A stretch of 64,000 nucleotides of DNA from an uncultured Duncaniella sp. (GTDB lineage Bacteria; Bacteroidota; Bacteroidia; Bacteroidales; Muribaculaceae). Made by a program: the position numbers and the translations under genes. Below, in pieces: positions 1 through 8,746 of the stretch; the first letter of the stretch is position 1; every line of letters starts with the position of its first letter. Location: the NCBI GenBank assembly GCA_910584825.1, contig CAJUCI010000012.1, positions 1 to 64,000 of the forward strand, written 5' to 3'. The notes beneath the pieces were generated by a model, which was not told the origin of the DNA, did no database searches, and saw only the letters and a list, made by a program, of their open reading frames with translations.

Positions 1-629
1 CAAAAGTGTCCCAGCGACCTCCGGCGCACTGTCCCAGTCTGCTCCGGTTTTTCCAAAGTGGATGGATGAGGCCATTTGCTTGGTGTTTGATTATTAAAAC
101 TTCTTTTCTAAGAAATAATAATTTAAGATTTAAAGAACGAATGATTGTTGGAGAGGACCCTTTATTTAGTTATCAGTGTATGGCTTGTAATCCCAATGTG
201 GTGCTTACATCTGCTGTAGTTTATAACTATTATATGAGGGGAGGATCGGCTTCGACAACTTTTTCTCATAATAGATTAAGGGGCTGGGTTGACGGTATGG
301 TTTCGCTTATCAGCGGATATAAGAAAATAGGGGAAGAGCACCCTGATTTGAGGACAAATATGTCTATGCGTATAGATAATCAGTTGGAGTGGATGATGAC
401 AAGATTATTACGATTTAAGATAAATTTTGCGGATAGTAAATATATATGTAAAGAATTTGAACGGATAGGTGTATTGCCGACATCCGGGAGGTCTCGTATA
501 ATGAGGGCTGCAGATTTTTTCTTGACTCATCCTCTCTTGTTGCCGATATCTTCATTGCTTTATCGGCGGGTATTTTATGCGTATATATATCCCGTATTAA
601 AAAATAAGATACGTAGAATGTACAGTTAA
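1..629 (+). CDS. Glycosyltransferase family 2, C-terminal part (5' end outside window)
   Basis: The frame is open from the left edge and the first clear family sequence is already the middle of a GT2 enzyme: a WCLIIKTSFL segment followed by GEDPLFSY, the usual acceptor-side and catalytic-base region that lies after the nucleotide-sugar domain. The remaining ~150 residues are a helical, basic C-terminal tail ending RRMYS. The GTG at position 6 is not credible as a start, because the N-terminal GT-A domain with its DxD would be missing; the gene must begin left of the window. It is AT-rich compared with the rest of the window, as sugar-transfer clusters often are, and is followed on the same strand by two more GT2 genes. 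Donor and acceptor cannot be read from the sequence. Confidence 0.75.
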   Translation, partial: KVSQRPPAHCPSLLRFFQSGWMRPFAWCLIIKTSFLRNNNLRFKERMIVGEDPLFSYQCMACNPNVVLTSAVVYNYYMRGGSASTTFSHNRLRGWVDGMVSLISGYKKIGEEHPDLRTNMSMRIDNQLEWMMTRLLRFKINFADSKYICKEFERIGVLPTSGRSRIMRAADFFLTHPLLLPISSLLYRRVFYAYIYPVLKNKIRRMYS

Positions 630-654
630 AATACGATTAAAATAGATATAGAAT

Positions 655-1713
655 ATGCATATAGATATCGAATTAAGTATAATAATCCCGCTCTATAACT
701 GCGAGAAGTATTTCAGACGCACTCTTGAGTGTCTGAGAGGGCAGGGTGTGTTCGATGCTGAAAAGATGCGGGCTGAAGTCATAATGGTTAATGATGGGTC
801 TACTGACGCAACGTTGGCCCTTGCCGAGGATGCGGCTAATGAGTATCCGCAGATAAGGATTTTTTCTCAGCCTAATTCAGGCCAACATATAGCGCGCAAC
901 CTTGGCATTGATAATGCCCGAGGAAAATATGTATATATGATGGACAATGACGATGTAATTGTTGACGGTGCATTACGCTACGCTCTTGACAAAGCTGAGG
1001 AGTATGACATTGACGTTGTCCACTTTGATTACAGTTACGTCACGGAAGAGGAACTGAACAATTCCCGGCGCAATCCGGTAAAGGAGTCGGCTGTAAAATT
1101 TAATGGTAGCGGTTATGATTATATAGAATATACCAACGGCATCGGATTCCATTACGGCCTTTGGACATATATTATCCGCAGGGACTTTCTTGATTCCCAT
1201 AAGCTAAGATTCCCCGAGGCTGTGCGGTGGGGCGAAGACTATGCGTTCGTGTGGAGCTTGTTTCTGAGAAATCCGTCGACTCTTTATCTCGACTTTGTTG
1301 GATATTACTGGATACGGCATGAGTCCTCCGACTCGCATAAGGCTCAAACTGACTATGCACATCGTAAGGCACGAAAACTTTGTTGCCATGATTTGGCATT
1401 GTTTTTTAGACGTGAACAAGAGGCATTGTCAGATAAACTACCTGCAAATATAAATGAGAGGGTGAAATATTTGCCTTGGATTCAGGCATTTGCCTACTGG
1501 GGAATGTTGCTGCGATGTGGAATTGAGGATTACGACAAGGAGGTCGGTCGCACAATGGGGGCTCAGATAGATGCTGGCATATATCCTATCCCATTCCGAT
1601 TTCCCTCAGCTAAGTTCTATGACATGCGAGGCCTGAAATTCAGGCTGATGTGGCATATCATATCAACTCCTATATTGCTGAAATCGATACTAAAATATAG
1701 ACGGTCTAAATAG
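655..1713 (+). CDS. Glycosyltransferase family 2
   Basis: This is a 352-residue GT-A fold enzyme. The N-terminus has the hallmark LSIIIPLYNCEKY, then VMVNDGSTD around residue 47 (uridine/ribose binding) and MMDNDD near residue 95, the DxD-type metal site. A WGEDYAFVWSL segment near residue 192 supplies the usual ED of the catalytic base region. The ATG at 655 gives an N-terminus of the right length; no membrane segment is obvious. It lies 25 nt after the preceding glycosyltransferase and 10 nt before the next, so the three probably form one transcript for polysaccharide assembly. The linkage made is unknown. Confidence 0.88.
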   Translation: MHIDIELSIIIPLYNCEKYFRRTLECLRGQGVFDAEKMRAEVIMVNDGSTDATLALAEDAANEYPQIRIFSQPNSGQHIARNLGIDNARGKYVYMMDNDDVIVDGALRYALDKAEEYDIDVVHFDYSYVTEEELNNSRRNPVKESAVKFNGSGYDYIEYTNGIGFHYGLWTYIIRRDFLDSHKLRFPEAVRWGEDYAFVWSLFLRNPSTLYLDFVGYYWIRHESSDSHKAQTDYAHRKARKLCCHDLALFFRREQEALSDKLPANINERVKYLPWIQAFAYWGMLLRCGIEDYDKEVGRTMGAQIDAGIYPIPFRFPSAKFYDMRGLKFRLMWHIISTPILLKSILKYRRSK

Positions 1714-1723
1714 GTCTGTGCTC

Positions 1724-2785
1724 ATGATTTCGATAATAGTCCCCGTATATAATACAGTCAAATATCTGCCACAGTGTGTCAGGTCAATAACGGCCCAGGA
1801 TTATCGTGATATAGAGATAATCCTTGTCAATGATGCCTCGACTGATGATAGCATAGAGGTTTGCCGCAGATTGGCGGCTCAGGATTCAAGGGTTAAGGTT
1901 ATTGATAAGACTGTTAATCAGGGCGTAGACTTTGCGCGGTTCACGGGGCTTGATAATATGTCTGAGACATCGGAATACGTGATGTTTGTAGATTCTGACG
2001 ACTGGCTTAATCGGGGCATAATATCCCGTTGTGTTTCGGTTGCGGAAGACAGTGGGGCTGATATCGTTCAGACTGGTCTGCAGAGAGTATATGACCGTTG
2101 GGGTCTGCTGACAAGAAAGACTCGCTTTAATATCGGGAAGAATACCGATAATGGTTATCGCATTATCACCGAAGGCCTTTTTGAGGATTATTTCATAAGC
2201 TATTTCGGGGTCAATATTGTGCCTGTCAATCTTTATGCCAAGTTGTACAAACGCAGTGTTTTGGAACGGTCAGAGATTAAGCCTACCGGCTTGAGATGGG
2301 GAGAGGACCTGATAATGAATATGCACATGTTCCCTTATTTGGACAGTATGGCGATAATTGATGACATTGGCTATAATTATCGGGTAGGAGGAATGACCTC
2401 TCATTATCTACCGTGGCTAATCCCTGCGTCGGTGGAGATGTTCGGATTAAAGGAGCAGGCAATAGAGAGATTTAAGTATGATAAAGCCACCTATCCAACA
2501 AGGGTAGAGATGAAAAATATACTGCGTTCTGACATATGCCAGCGTATAGCATGGCGCGTCGGTACGGCAGAAAGTAACATACGTGATATCGGGGCTATAC
2601 TCGTTGACCCGCTTTGGGATAGGGTCGGCGAGCTTGCTCAGGATTCCCGCCACACTAACGATGCTTTCGTCCAGGCCCTCGGACGCAAAGACGCAAAAGC
2701 GTTATATGAAGTATGCGCATCATTTACAAAGTCATATGGCTTGAAACGTAAACTTCAAGAGACAATTTTGAAAATTATATCATAG
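1724..2785 (+). CDS. Glycosyltransferase family 2
   Basis: A 353-residue GT2 enzyme. It opens with MISIIVPVYNTVKYL and has ILVNDASTD and MFVDSDDWL (DxD) in the expected order, then RWGEDLIMN in the C-terminal half. I chose the ATG at 1724 over a GTG two codons upstream because the family motif starts directly after it. It is the third consecutive GT2 gene on this strand and is followed by a strong terminator, so it ends the transcription unit. Paralogy to the preceding gene is evident from motif layout, but the sequences are not near-identical. Confidence 0.88.
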   Translation: MISIIVPVYNTVKYLPQCVRSITAQDYRDIEIILVNDASTDDSIEVCRRLAAQDSRVKVIDKTVNQGVDFARFTGLDNMSETSEYVMFVDSDDWLNRGIISRCVSVAEDSGADIVQTGLQRVYDRWGLLTRKTRFNIGKNTDNGYRIITEGLFEDYFISYFGVNIVPVNLYAKLYKRSVLERSEIKPTGLRWGEDLIMNMHMFPYLDSMAIIDDIGYNYRVGGMTSHYLPWLIPASVEMFGLKEQAIERFKYDKATYPTRVEMKNILRSDICQRIAWRVGTAESNIRDIGAILVDPLWDRVGELAQDSRHTNDAFVQALGRKDAKALYEVCASFTKSYGLKRKLQETILKIIS

Positions 2786-2797
2786 TTTTTATATCAC

Positions 2798-2858
2798 AAA
2801 AACAAAAGCGGAGTAATCATAATGTTGCAAACATTGAGATTGCTCCGCTTTTGTTTTT
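2798..2858. terminator. Two-way intrinsic terminator between convergent genes
   Basis: A 21-bp inverted repeat with one mismatch (2798-2818 and 2838-2858) has an A-run on its left flank and a T-run on its right. It therefore works for the glycosyltransferase operon from the left and for panB from the right. Core stem: AAAAGCGGAG paired with CTCCGCTTTT. Confidence 0.85.
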
Positions 2859-2869
2859 GATTATTTGGC

Positions 2870-3691
2870 TCAGTATTGCTCCTTTTCGTTGGGGAAGGAG
2901 GTGGATTTGACGTCGGTGATGTATGAGCCGACGGCGTCGGTGATGGTGGTGGCGAGGTCGGCGTAGCGGCGCAGGAAGCGGGGCGAGAAGCCTTGGTTGA
3001 TGCCGAGCATGTCGTGCATCACGAGCACCTGGCCGTCACATCCGCCGCCGGCTCCGATGCCGATGGTGGGGATGTCAAGCTCGGCTGACACGCGGGTGGC
3101 CAGCTGGGCGGGGATTTTCTCGAGCACGAGGGCGAAGCAGCCTGCGTCCTGCAGCATGCGGGCGTCGGCGATGAGCTTTTCGGCCTCGGCCTCTTCGCGG
3201 GCACGCACGTTGTAGGTGCCGAACTTGTTGATTGACTGTGGGGTGAGGCCGAGGTGTCCCATCACGGGGATGCCGGCCGAGAGGATGCGGCGCACGCTCT
3301 CGATGACCTCTTCGCCTCCTTCGAGTTTGACGGCCTCGGCGTGGCTCTCCTTCATGATGCGGATGGCCGAGGCGAGGGCCTCGAGCGAGTTGCCCTGATA
3401 GGTGCCGAAGGGGAGGTCACACACCACGAGGGCTCGCTTAACGCCTTTCATGACGCTCTTGGCGTGGTAAATCATCTGGTCGAGGGTGATGGGCAGGGTG
3501 GTGGTGTTGCCCGCCATGACGTTTGAGGCCGAGTCGCCCACGAGTATCACGTCCATGCCGGCCTGGTCGATGAGGGTGGCCATGGAGTAGTCATAGGCGG
3601 TGAGCATTGCTATCTTTTCGCCTTTGGCCTTCATCTCGGCGAGGCGGCGTGTGGTGACCTTGCGGGGGTCGGATGCGGTATAGGTTGACAT
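2870..3691 (-). CDS. panB: 3-methyl-2-oxobutanoate hydroxymethyltransferase (ketopantoate hydroxymethyltransferase)
   Basis: PanB catalyses the first committed step of pantothenate synthesis in the cytoplasm, transferring a hydroxymethyl group from 5,10-methylene-tetrahydrofolate to alpha-ketoisovalerate. At 273 residues it has the normal family length, and the conserved blocks are visible in order: TAYDYSMATLIDQAGMD, ILVGDSASNVMAG (metal-binding Asp), VVCDLPFGTY, AVKLEGG (metal-binding Glu), GIPVMGHLGLTPQ, LVLEKIP and TIGIGAGGGCDGQVLV. It is a single gene, divergent from the helicase gene across a shared promoter region. Identification is secure. Confidence 0.96.
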   Translation of the reverse strand: MSTYTASDPRKVTTRRLAEMKAKGEKIAMLTAYDYSMATLIDQAGMDVILVGDSASNVMAGNTTTLPITLDQMIYHAKSVMKGVKRALVVCDLPFGTYQGNSLEALASAIRIMKESHAEAVKLEGGEEVIESVRRILSAGIPVMGHLGLTPQSINKFGTYNVRAREEAEAEKLIADARMLQDAGCFALVLEKIPAQLATRVSAELDIPTIGIGAGGGCDGQVLVMHDMLGINQGFSPRFLRRYADLATTITDAVGSYITDVKSTSFPNEKEQY

Positions 3692-3733
3692 GATGTCTGA
3701 GCTTTAGAAGTTGATGATTGGTTATTTTACGGG

Positions 3734-3741
3734 CAAAGATA
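3734..3741 (-). promoter_or_regulatory. -7 promoter element of panB
   Basis: The reverse strand reads TATCTTTG, an exact match to the Bacteroidetes TAnnTTTG element. It would start transcription about 35 nt before the panB ATG. No clear -33 element was identified. Confidence 0.65.
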
Positions 3742-3783
3742 GTGGTTTTTTTAGACTTTACTCCAATTATCATGAAAAAACAT

Positions 3784-3791
3784 TATCTTTG
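3784..3791 (+). promoter_or_regulatory. -7 promoter element of the RecD-like helicase gene
   Basis: TATCTTTG lies about 40 nt before the ATG at 3831. The upstream frame remains open back to 3711, but this promoter lies inside that stretch, which supports the ATG at 3831 as the real start. Confidence 0.65.
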
Positions 3792-3830
3792 CAGACCTTA
3801 TCAGCTCACTCTGACTCTAAAGCTACCGTC

Positions 3831-5246
3831 ATGACTATCAGCGAATTTGCGGCCGATGTGGCCGCCCGGCTTCCGTATGTGCCCAACGGGCAGCAGGCGC
3901 AGCTCATCGGTGCGCTTGCGCGCTTCTGCGCCATGTCGGCTCCGAGCGACGGGGTGTTTATCCTCAACGGCTATGCCGGCACGGGCAAGACGTCGCTCAC
4001 GGGCGCGCTGGTCAAGAGTCTGCGGGCCGCCGGGCGCGAGGTGGTGCTGCTTGCCCCTACGGGACGCGCGGCCAAGGTGCTGTCGGGCCATGCCGGATGG
4101 CCGGCCTTCACGATTCACCGCCGCATCTATCGTGGCGGGGGCGGGGAATGGAGCGACGGGTTCCGCGCCCTGCAGCACAACAATCTGACCAACGCCGTGT
4201 TTATCGTCGACGAGGCGTCGATGATAGGCGACGGCTCGGGGCAGGAGGGTGGGCCCAACCTGCTCGAGGACCTCGTGGAGTATGTCTTCACGGGCGACAA
4301 CAGCCGCCTCATCGTCATCGGCGACGTGGCCCAGCTCCCCCCGGTAGGCTCCGAGCTGAGTCCGGCAATGAATGTCGACAGCTACAAGCGGCTGGGGTTG
4401 AGGGTGAGCCGCGCCGTGCTCACCGACACTGCCCGCCAGGCGCGCGAGTCGGGCATACTGCGCAACGCCACGTGGCTGCGCCGCGCCATGCTGATTGACC
4501 CCCTGCCTGCGCCGAGGCTCGTGGTGGAGGGATATGACGACGTGGCCCTGACGGACGGCAACGATGTGGCCGACGTCGTGGGCGACTGTTATCGCGTAGA
4601 CGGGCAGGGGGAGACCATCATAGTCACGCGCTCCAACGTCAGGGCGCGCGAGTTTAACCTCGGCATACGCTCGCGCATACTCGATTATGAGGAGATGCTG
4701 GTCAAGGGGGAGAGGCTGCTCGTGGCCAAGAACAATTACACGTGGGCGGCCAAGGTGAAGGGGCTCGACTTCATAGCCAACGGCGATGTGGCCATAGTGC
4801 GCCGCATACACGGGATGGAGGAGAAATACGGTTTCCGTTTCGCGATGGTGACGCTGTGGATGCCCGACAATGACGTTGAGGTGGACTGCCGTATATTCCT
4901 GCAGACGCTGACCGACGAGAGTGCATCGGTGTCGGCCCAGGATATGCGTCGGTTGGCCGAGGCGCGAATGGCCGACCCTGAGGTCAACGCGCCCGACACC
5001 CCCTATGAGACGCGCGTGCGCCGTCTGCGCAAGGATGAGTATTTCAACGCCTTACAGGTGAAGTATGCCTACGCCGTGACGTGCCACAAGGCGCAGGGTG
5101 CGCAGTGGCGCAACGTGGTGGTCGACCTCGGTGGCATAGCCGCGGACGCGCAGGGGCTTGAGTTTTACCGCTGGCTCTACACCGCCGTCACCCGCGCCAC
5201 CCGCCGCGTCTACTTCCTCAACGGCGAGGCTTTCAGCCGAGTTTAA
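3831..5246 (+). CDS. RecD/Dda-like superfamily 1 DNA helicase
   Basis: This is a 471-residue ATP-dependent DNA helicase of the SF1B type. Motif I GYAGTGKT lies at residues 47-54, motif Ia LLAPTGRAA at about 73-81, motif II VDEAS at 126-130 and motif III GDVAQLPPV at 164-172. The C-terminal half carries TCHKAQGAQW and LYTAVTRATRRV, as in the UvrD_C_2 domain of RecD2/Dda enzymes. There is no N-terminal RecD2 helix-hairpin-helix region, so it resembles the short Dda-like helicases common in Bacteroidetes rather than a RecBCD subunit; no recB or recC is nearby. The stop codon lies inside the outer arm of an intergenic palindrome. Confidence 0.9.
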   Translation: MTISEFAADVAARLPYVPNGQQAQLIGALARFCAMSAPSDGVFILNGYAGTGKTSLTGALVKSLRAAGREVVLLAPTGRAAKVLSGHAGWPAFTIHRRIYRGGGGEWSDGFRALQHNNLTNAVFIVDEASMIGDGSGQEGGPNLLEDLVEYVFTGDNSRLIVIGDVAQLPPVGSELSPAMNVDSYKRLGLRVSRAVLTDTARQARESGILRNATWLRRAMLIDPLPAPRLVVEGYDDVALTDGNDVADVVGDCYRVDGQGETIIVTRSNVRAREFNLGIRSRILDYEEMLVKGERLLVAKNNYTWAAKVKGLDFIANGDVAIVRRIHGMEEKYGFRFAMVTLWMPDNDVEVDCRIFLQTLTDESASVSAQDMRRLAEARMADPEVNAPDTPYETRVRRLRKDEYFNALQVKYAYAVTCHKAQGAQWRNVVVDLGGIAADAQGLEFYRWLYTAVTRATRRVYFLNGEAFSRV

Positions 5247-5449
5247 AGTTTAGGGGTTAAAGTTTAGGGCGACACGAAATTCAAGAAGGGGACATAAGGA
5301 CATAAGGCACAAAAGCGACATAAGAAATATATATTATAAAGGATATTTTTCATATTCCATCAGAAAAAAATTATCTTATGTCGCTTTTGTGCCTTATGTC
5401 CTTATGTCCCCTTCTAACCCATAAACTTTAACCCCTAAACTTTAAACTC
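5239..5449. repeat. Nested intergenic palindrome containing copy 1 of the ACATAAGG hairpin family
   Basis: The outer arms (5239-5266 and 5422-5449) are perfect reverse complements built from GAGTTTAAAGTTTAGG. The left arm contains the helicase stop codon. Inside sits a second inverted repeat, 5284-5324 with 5375-5415, about 41 bp per arm, containing GGGGACATAAGGACATAAGG. Similar inner elements are at 15639-15733 and 26560-26682, and a similar outer element is at 22525-22697. As RNA it would form a very long hairpin between two convergent genes and could act as a terminator, but its recurrence suggests a mobile repeat. Confidence 0.8.
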
Positions 5450-5475
5450 GGCCGATGGCCGAAGGCCGGAGGCCA

Positions 5476-8420
5476 CTAACGCTGTCGCGGGTTGATGTTG
5501 AATCGGTATTGCACGGAGGCGAGGATGTAGCGGGGGAGGGTGTTGGTGACGGTGACGGTGCGGCCTGTGGCGGTGACGGCATAGCTTACGTTGGACAGGC
5601 GGTGCAGGATGTCAAAGGCATCGACCGTGAACACCCACCGGCCGCCGCGCGGAGTGTAGGAGATGCGGGCGTTCCACACGGCATCGGTGGTGTCCAGCTC
5701 GCGCACGCCATAGCCCCGGCGGGTATAGAAGGTGAAATCGGTGCCTATGCCCAGTCCGCCGGGCAGTGCGAACTGGCCGGTCATGCCGTAATTGTAATGC
5801 GTGGCATTGATGTCGGCAAACCCCTCGCGCGTCGACGATGTGTGCCTGTCGGTCACCTTGCCGTTGAGCGAGAGCGACTGCCGTCCTATCTGCCACGTAA
5901 GCTGCAGCCGCTCGCCGAGCGTGCGGGTGTCGACCTTTGAGGGGGTGGGGTCGATGGTCACCGAGCCGTCAATCACGCCCACCATGTCCACGCTGTGCAC
6001 CTTGCCCGCCTCGGTCGTCGACGAGAGGGTGAACTGTTGGCGATGGCCAAACTTCAGCGAGAACGTGTTGGTGCCGTTGAGCGTGTAGTTGCCGTCGACG
6101 TTATAGGTGCGGTTATATCGCACGCCGGTGTTGATGTCATAGGCATATCCGCGCGCCAGTGCGTCAGACGTATGTGAGGCGTCAAGGAGCAGGGTGTTGT
6201 TGTATCTTCCCGATGCGGGGCGAGTGCTCCATCTGAACGAATGCCGGTGTCTGAGGGCATTCTTCAGGTCAGGGTTGCCGAGGTCGATGTTGAGAGGGTC
6301 GGAGGTGTCGGTGACATCGACCATGTGGAGCAGGTCGGGGGTGTCGGTGTCGAGCATATACTGATAGTGCAGGTCATTGTACTGTCCGCCATCTTTGGTG
6401 CGGTCGAGGGTGTAGCCGAACACGGCGTCGGTTGAGGCTACGGTAGTGATGCATGACGTACGTCTGACGGGATAAAACATCCCGTCGCTGTAATAGTTCA
6501 GGCGGCTGTGGAGTGCGCCGACTTTCGCGCCGATTTTGATAAGCAGAAATTTGGGAGTGTTTAAGCCTCGCGAGTATTGTATGCCTGCGCTGCCCGAATG
6601 ACAGTTCTCCCAAAGCGATGACGTGAAGCTGTTGCCCGGGTCGAAGGCCGATATGTAGTCTGACGGCAGTGAGCCATACACGCCCATGTCGGCGAGCCGG
6701 TCGAGGGCATACATGTATGAGTCACGTTCGCGGTTGTGGAACGTATATTCATACCCGATGTTGAATACCATGCCCTTTAGACGGAATGTGTAGCCGAGCA
6801 ATCCCTCAAGGCCCAGGTTGTGATTGGGCGAATTGTCGGTGAAATTGCGGCGTATCGTAGAACTTTCAGGGAGCTGCGTGTCGCGGTTGTAGCCGTAGGC
6901 CACGTTGTAGTCATCCCATAGCTGCTCCTTTTGCGTGTCATATTCCACCCTGGCTGAGGCAAGCAGCATGTCGCTGGAGTGCGGTATCTTGTAGCGGAAG
7001 AAGGTAGACAGGTCGATGTTGCCTTTTTTCGTGGAGCCGTCGCTGCGCGTTGTGGAGCGGTTGATTATCGACTCGAGCTGACTGTCGGAGCCGTCGCTGT
7101 AGATGGCCTGGAGCGACTGCATGGTGATGTCGGCCTGCTCGTGGTTGAAGCTGCCGATGCGGCCGATGCCGAGCGGTCGGTCTTGCTGTACGCACCGCTG
7201 AGCATGGCGCTGATACCGATGTCGGTCAGCCGGAGATCTCCACGGTGGGTCGTGCTCAGCTTGAAGTCCTTGTTGCGGCCGAAGGCTTGCGAGTAGTCAT
7301 ATGTGTTGCCTGTAGGCAGGAAGTTGGTGCGGTCGGTCTTTGTGCGGCTGTCCAGACGGTTGCCCTCATATGTCACATCGCCGTTGATGCTTCTGCTGTT
7401 GTCGGGCGAGAAGAACGAGTAGGTCAGTCCTGCGAGCTGATAGCGTCGCTTTCCCGCGGGCATCTGCTCGGGGGTCCAGCTGTCGCTGCCTCCCGGGGCT
7501 CGCGTGTCGTTGAGGTTGTTGAGCGAGGCTGCCAGTGCCACCCGTCCCGTGGGGGTGAACCACGACGCAAAGAGCCGGCCCAGGTAGCGGTCCTCGGTGC
7601 CGTAGCCGGCCTGGGCGTTGAATATCCAGCCCATGCAGTACTCCTTTTTCAGCTTGACGTTCATGGTCAGGTGCTTAGGGGCGTCGGGGATATTCATCCA
7701 CTTCTCCATGTCGGTCTGACCTTGGTAGATTTCCACATTCTTGACCATATACGCGCCGATATTGTCAAGCATCAGCCGGTTGTTGCCGTCAAAGAACGGC
7801 TTGCCGTCGAGCAGCAGAGTTTCGACAAACTCGCCGTTGATTGATATGCGTCCGTCCTTTGACAGCTCCGCTCCCGGCAGCTGGTTGATGAGGGCGTCGA
7901 GCATCGACCCCTCGGCGAGCTGAAAGGCATCGGCGTTGTAGACGAGCGTGTCGCCACGGTGATAAAACTTGATTTTCGAGGCCGTGACAGTCACCTCGCT
8001 GAGGTTGTGAGGCGCACGCTCGAGATAGATTATTGGCATTTCGCGATGCCATTCGCGCTTGGCCTTCTCCACCTTGTAAATCACGGTCTGAGGTGTGTAT
8101 CCGTCACATCCCGCTTCAAACACATATGTGGAGTCGTTGCGGTTGGTCGTGAGGGTGAACTGTGAGTTCTCCCCGCCCATCAGCATGCCGTTATACACAC
8201 CCATCGGCAATGAATCCACCCTCTCGCCGTCCCGGCCGATGGTCCATACCCATGCATTCGGGAGGTCGCGCTTAAAGATTGACTCCTTGACGCGGCCGGT
8301 GATGTACATTGTATTGTCATCGACAGCCATAGCCAACGGGCATATATATGTGACCGCGAATAGCAACAACAGCAGCCGGCGGAGAGAATGAGTGCGTAGT
8401 GGTGATGAAATTATAGACAT
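5476..8420 (-). pseudogene. TonB-receptor-like outer membrane beta-barrel protein, broken by a frameshift
   Basis: The N-terminal part (8420 down to about 7175) has a signal peptide (LRRLLLLLFAVTYICPLAMA), a carboxypeptidase-regulatory-like domain beginning MYITGRVKESIF, and a plug-like region with LSEVTVTASKIKF, LINQLPGAELSKDGRISING and LLLDGKPFF. The C-terminal beta-barrel part (from about 7172 down to 5476) ends in a typical SVQYRFNI strand. The two lie in different frames. After GAYSKTDR the sensible protein continues LGIGRIGSFNHEQADITM in the other frame, as if one base had been lost near 7170-7178. Joined, they make about 980 residues, normal for the family. I start at the ATG at 8420, since the promoter overlaps any earlier start. 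A sequencing error remains possible. Confidence 0.8.
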
Positions 8421-8486
8421 GTCAGTGTTTGTAGTTTGAGAGTGGATAAATGTAAGTTTTTGCCGTGGTTTTATAACATCTTTTCG

Positions 8487-8494
8487 CAAAGATA
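8487..8494 (-). promoter_or_regulatory. -7 promoter element of the outer membrane receptor gene
   Basis: The reverse strand reads TATCTTTG, placing the transcript start near 8480, about 60 nt before the chosen ATG at 8420. Confidence 0.6.
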
Positions 8495-8726
8495 GTGTAT
8501 GGAAAGTAAAAATACAAATGGTTTTAGTATAAAAACTAAAAAAACAGTCTTTTTATTGCGCACGACTCTTTTCGTGGGTATATCGCATACATGGAATTAT
8601 TTATGGGGGATGATTTGGAGAGTGTGACTTGCAAAATGATTGTTGAAAAGGGTGGGGTGTGCGTTTTGCCAACTATACTCGGTGAAATGTGCGTAATTGT
8701 GTTGTTTTTACGATTATAGTTTGCTA

Positions 8727-8734
8727 TCTTTGCA
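8727..8734 (+). promoter_or_regulatory. -7 promoter element of the DUF4143 ATPase gene
   Basis: TATCTTTG ends 12 nt before the ATG at 8747, so the mRNA would have an extremely short leader. The 250 nt upstream hold a small hairpin (TTTTAGT/ACTAAAA, 8522-8541) and nothing else recognisable. Confidence 0.6.
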
Positions 8735-8746
8735 AAAAACATATCT

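Noticed and set aside
3801..4811. Long antisense frame opposite the RecD-like helicase
   Set aside because: The helicase motifs on the plus strand are complete. The antisense product has low-complexity Arg/His/Ala content and no promoter.
7065..7195. Programmed ribosomal frameshift in the outer-membrane receptor
   Set aside because: No slippery heptamer or following pseudoknot is visible near 7170-7178. A simple one-base deletion explains the two frames.
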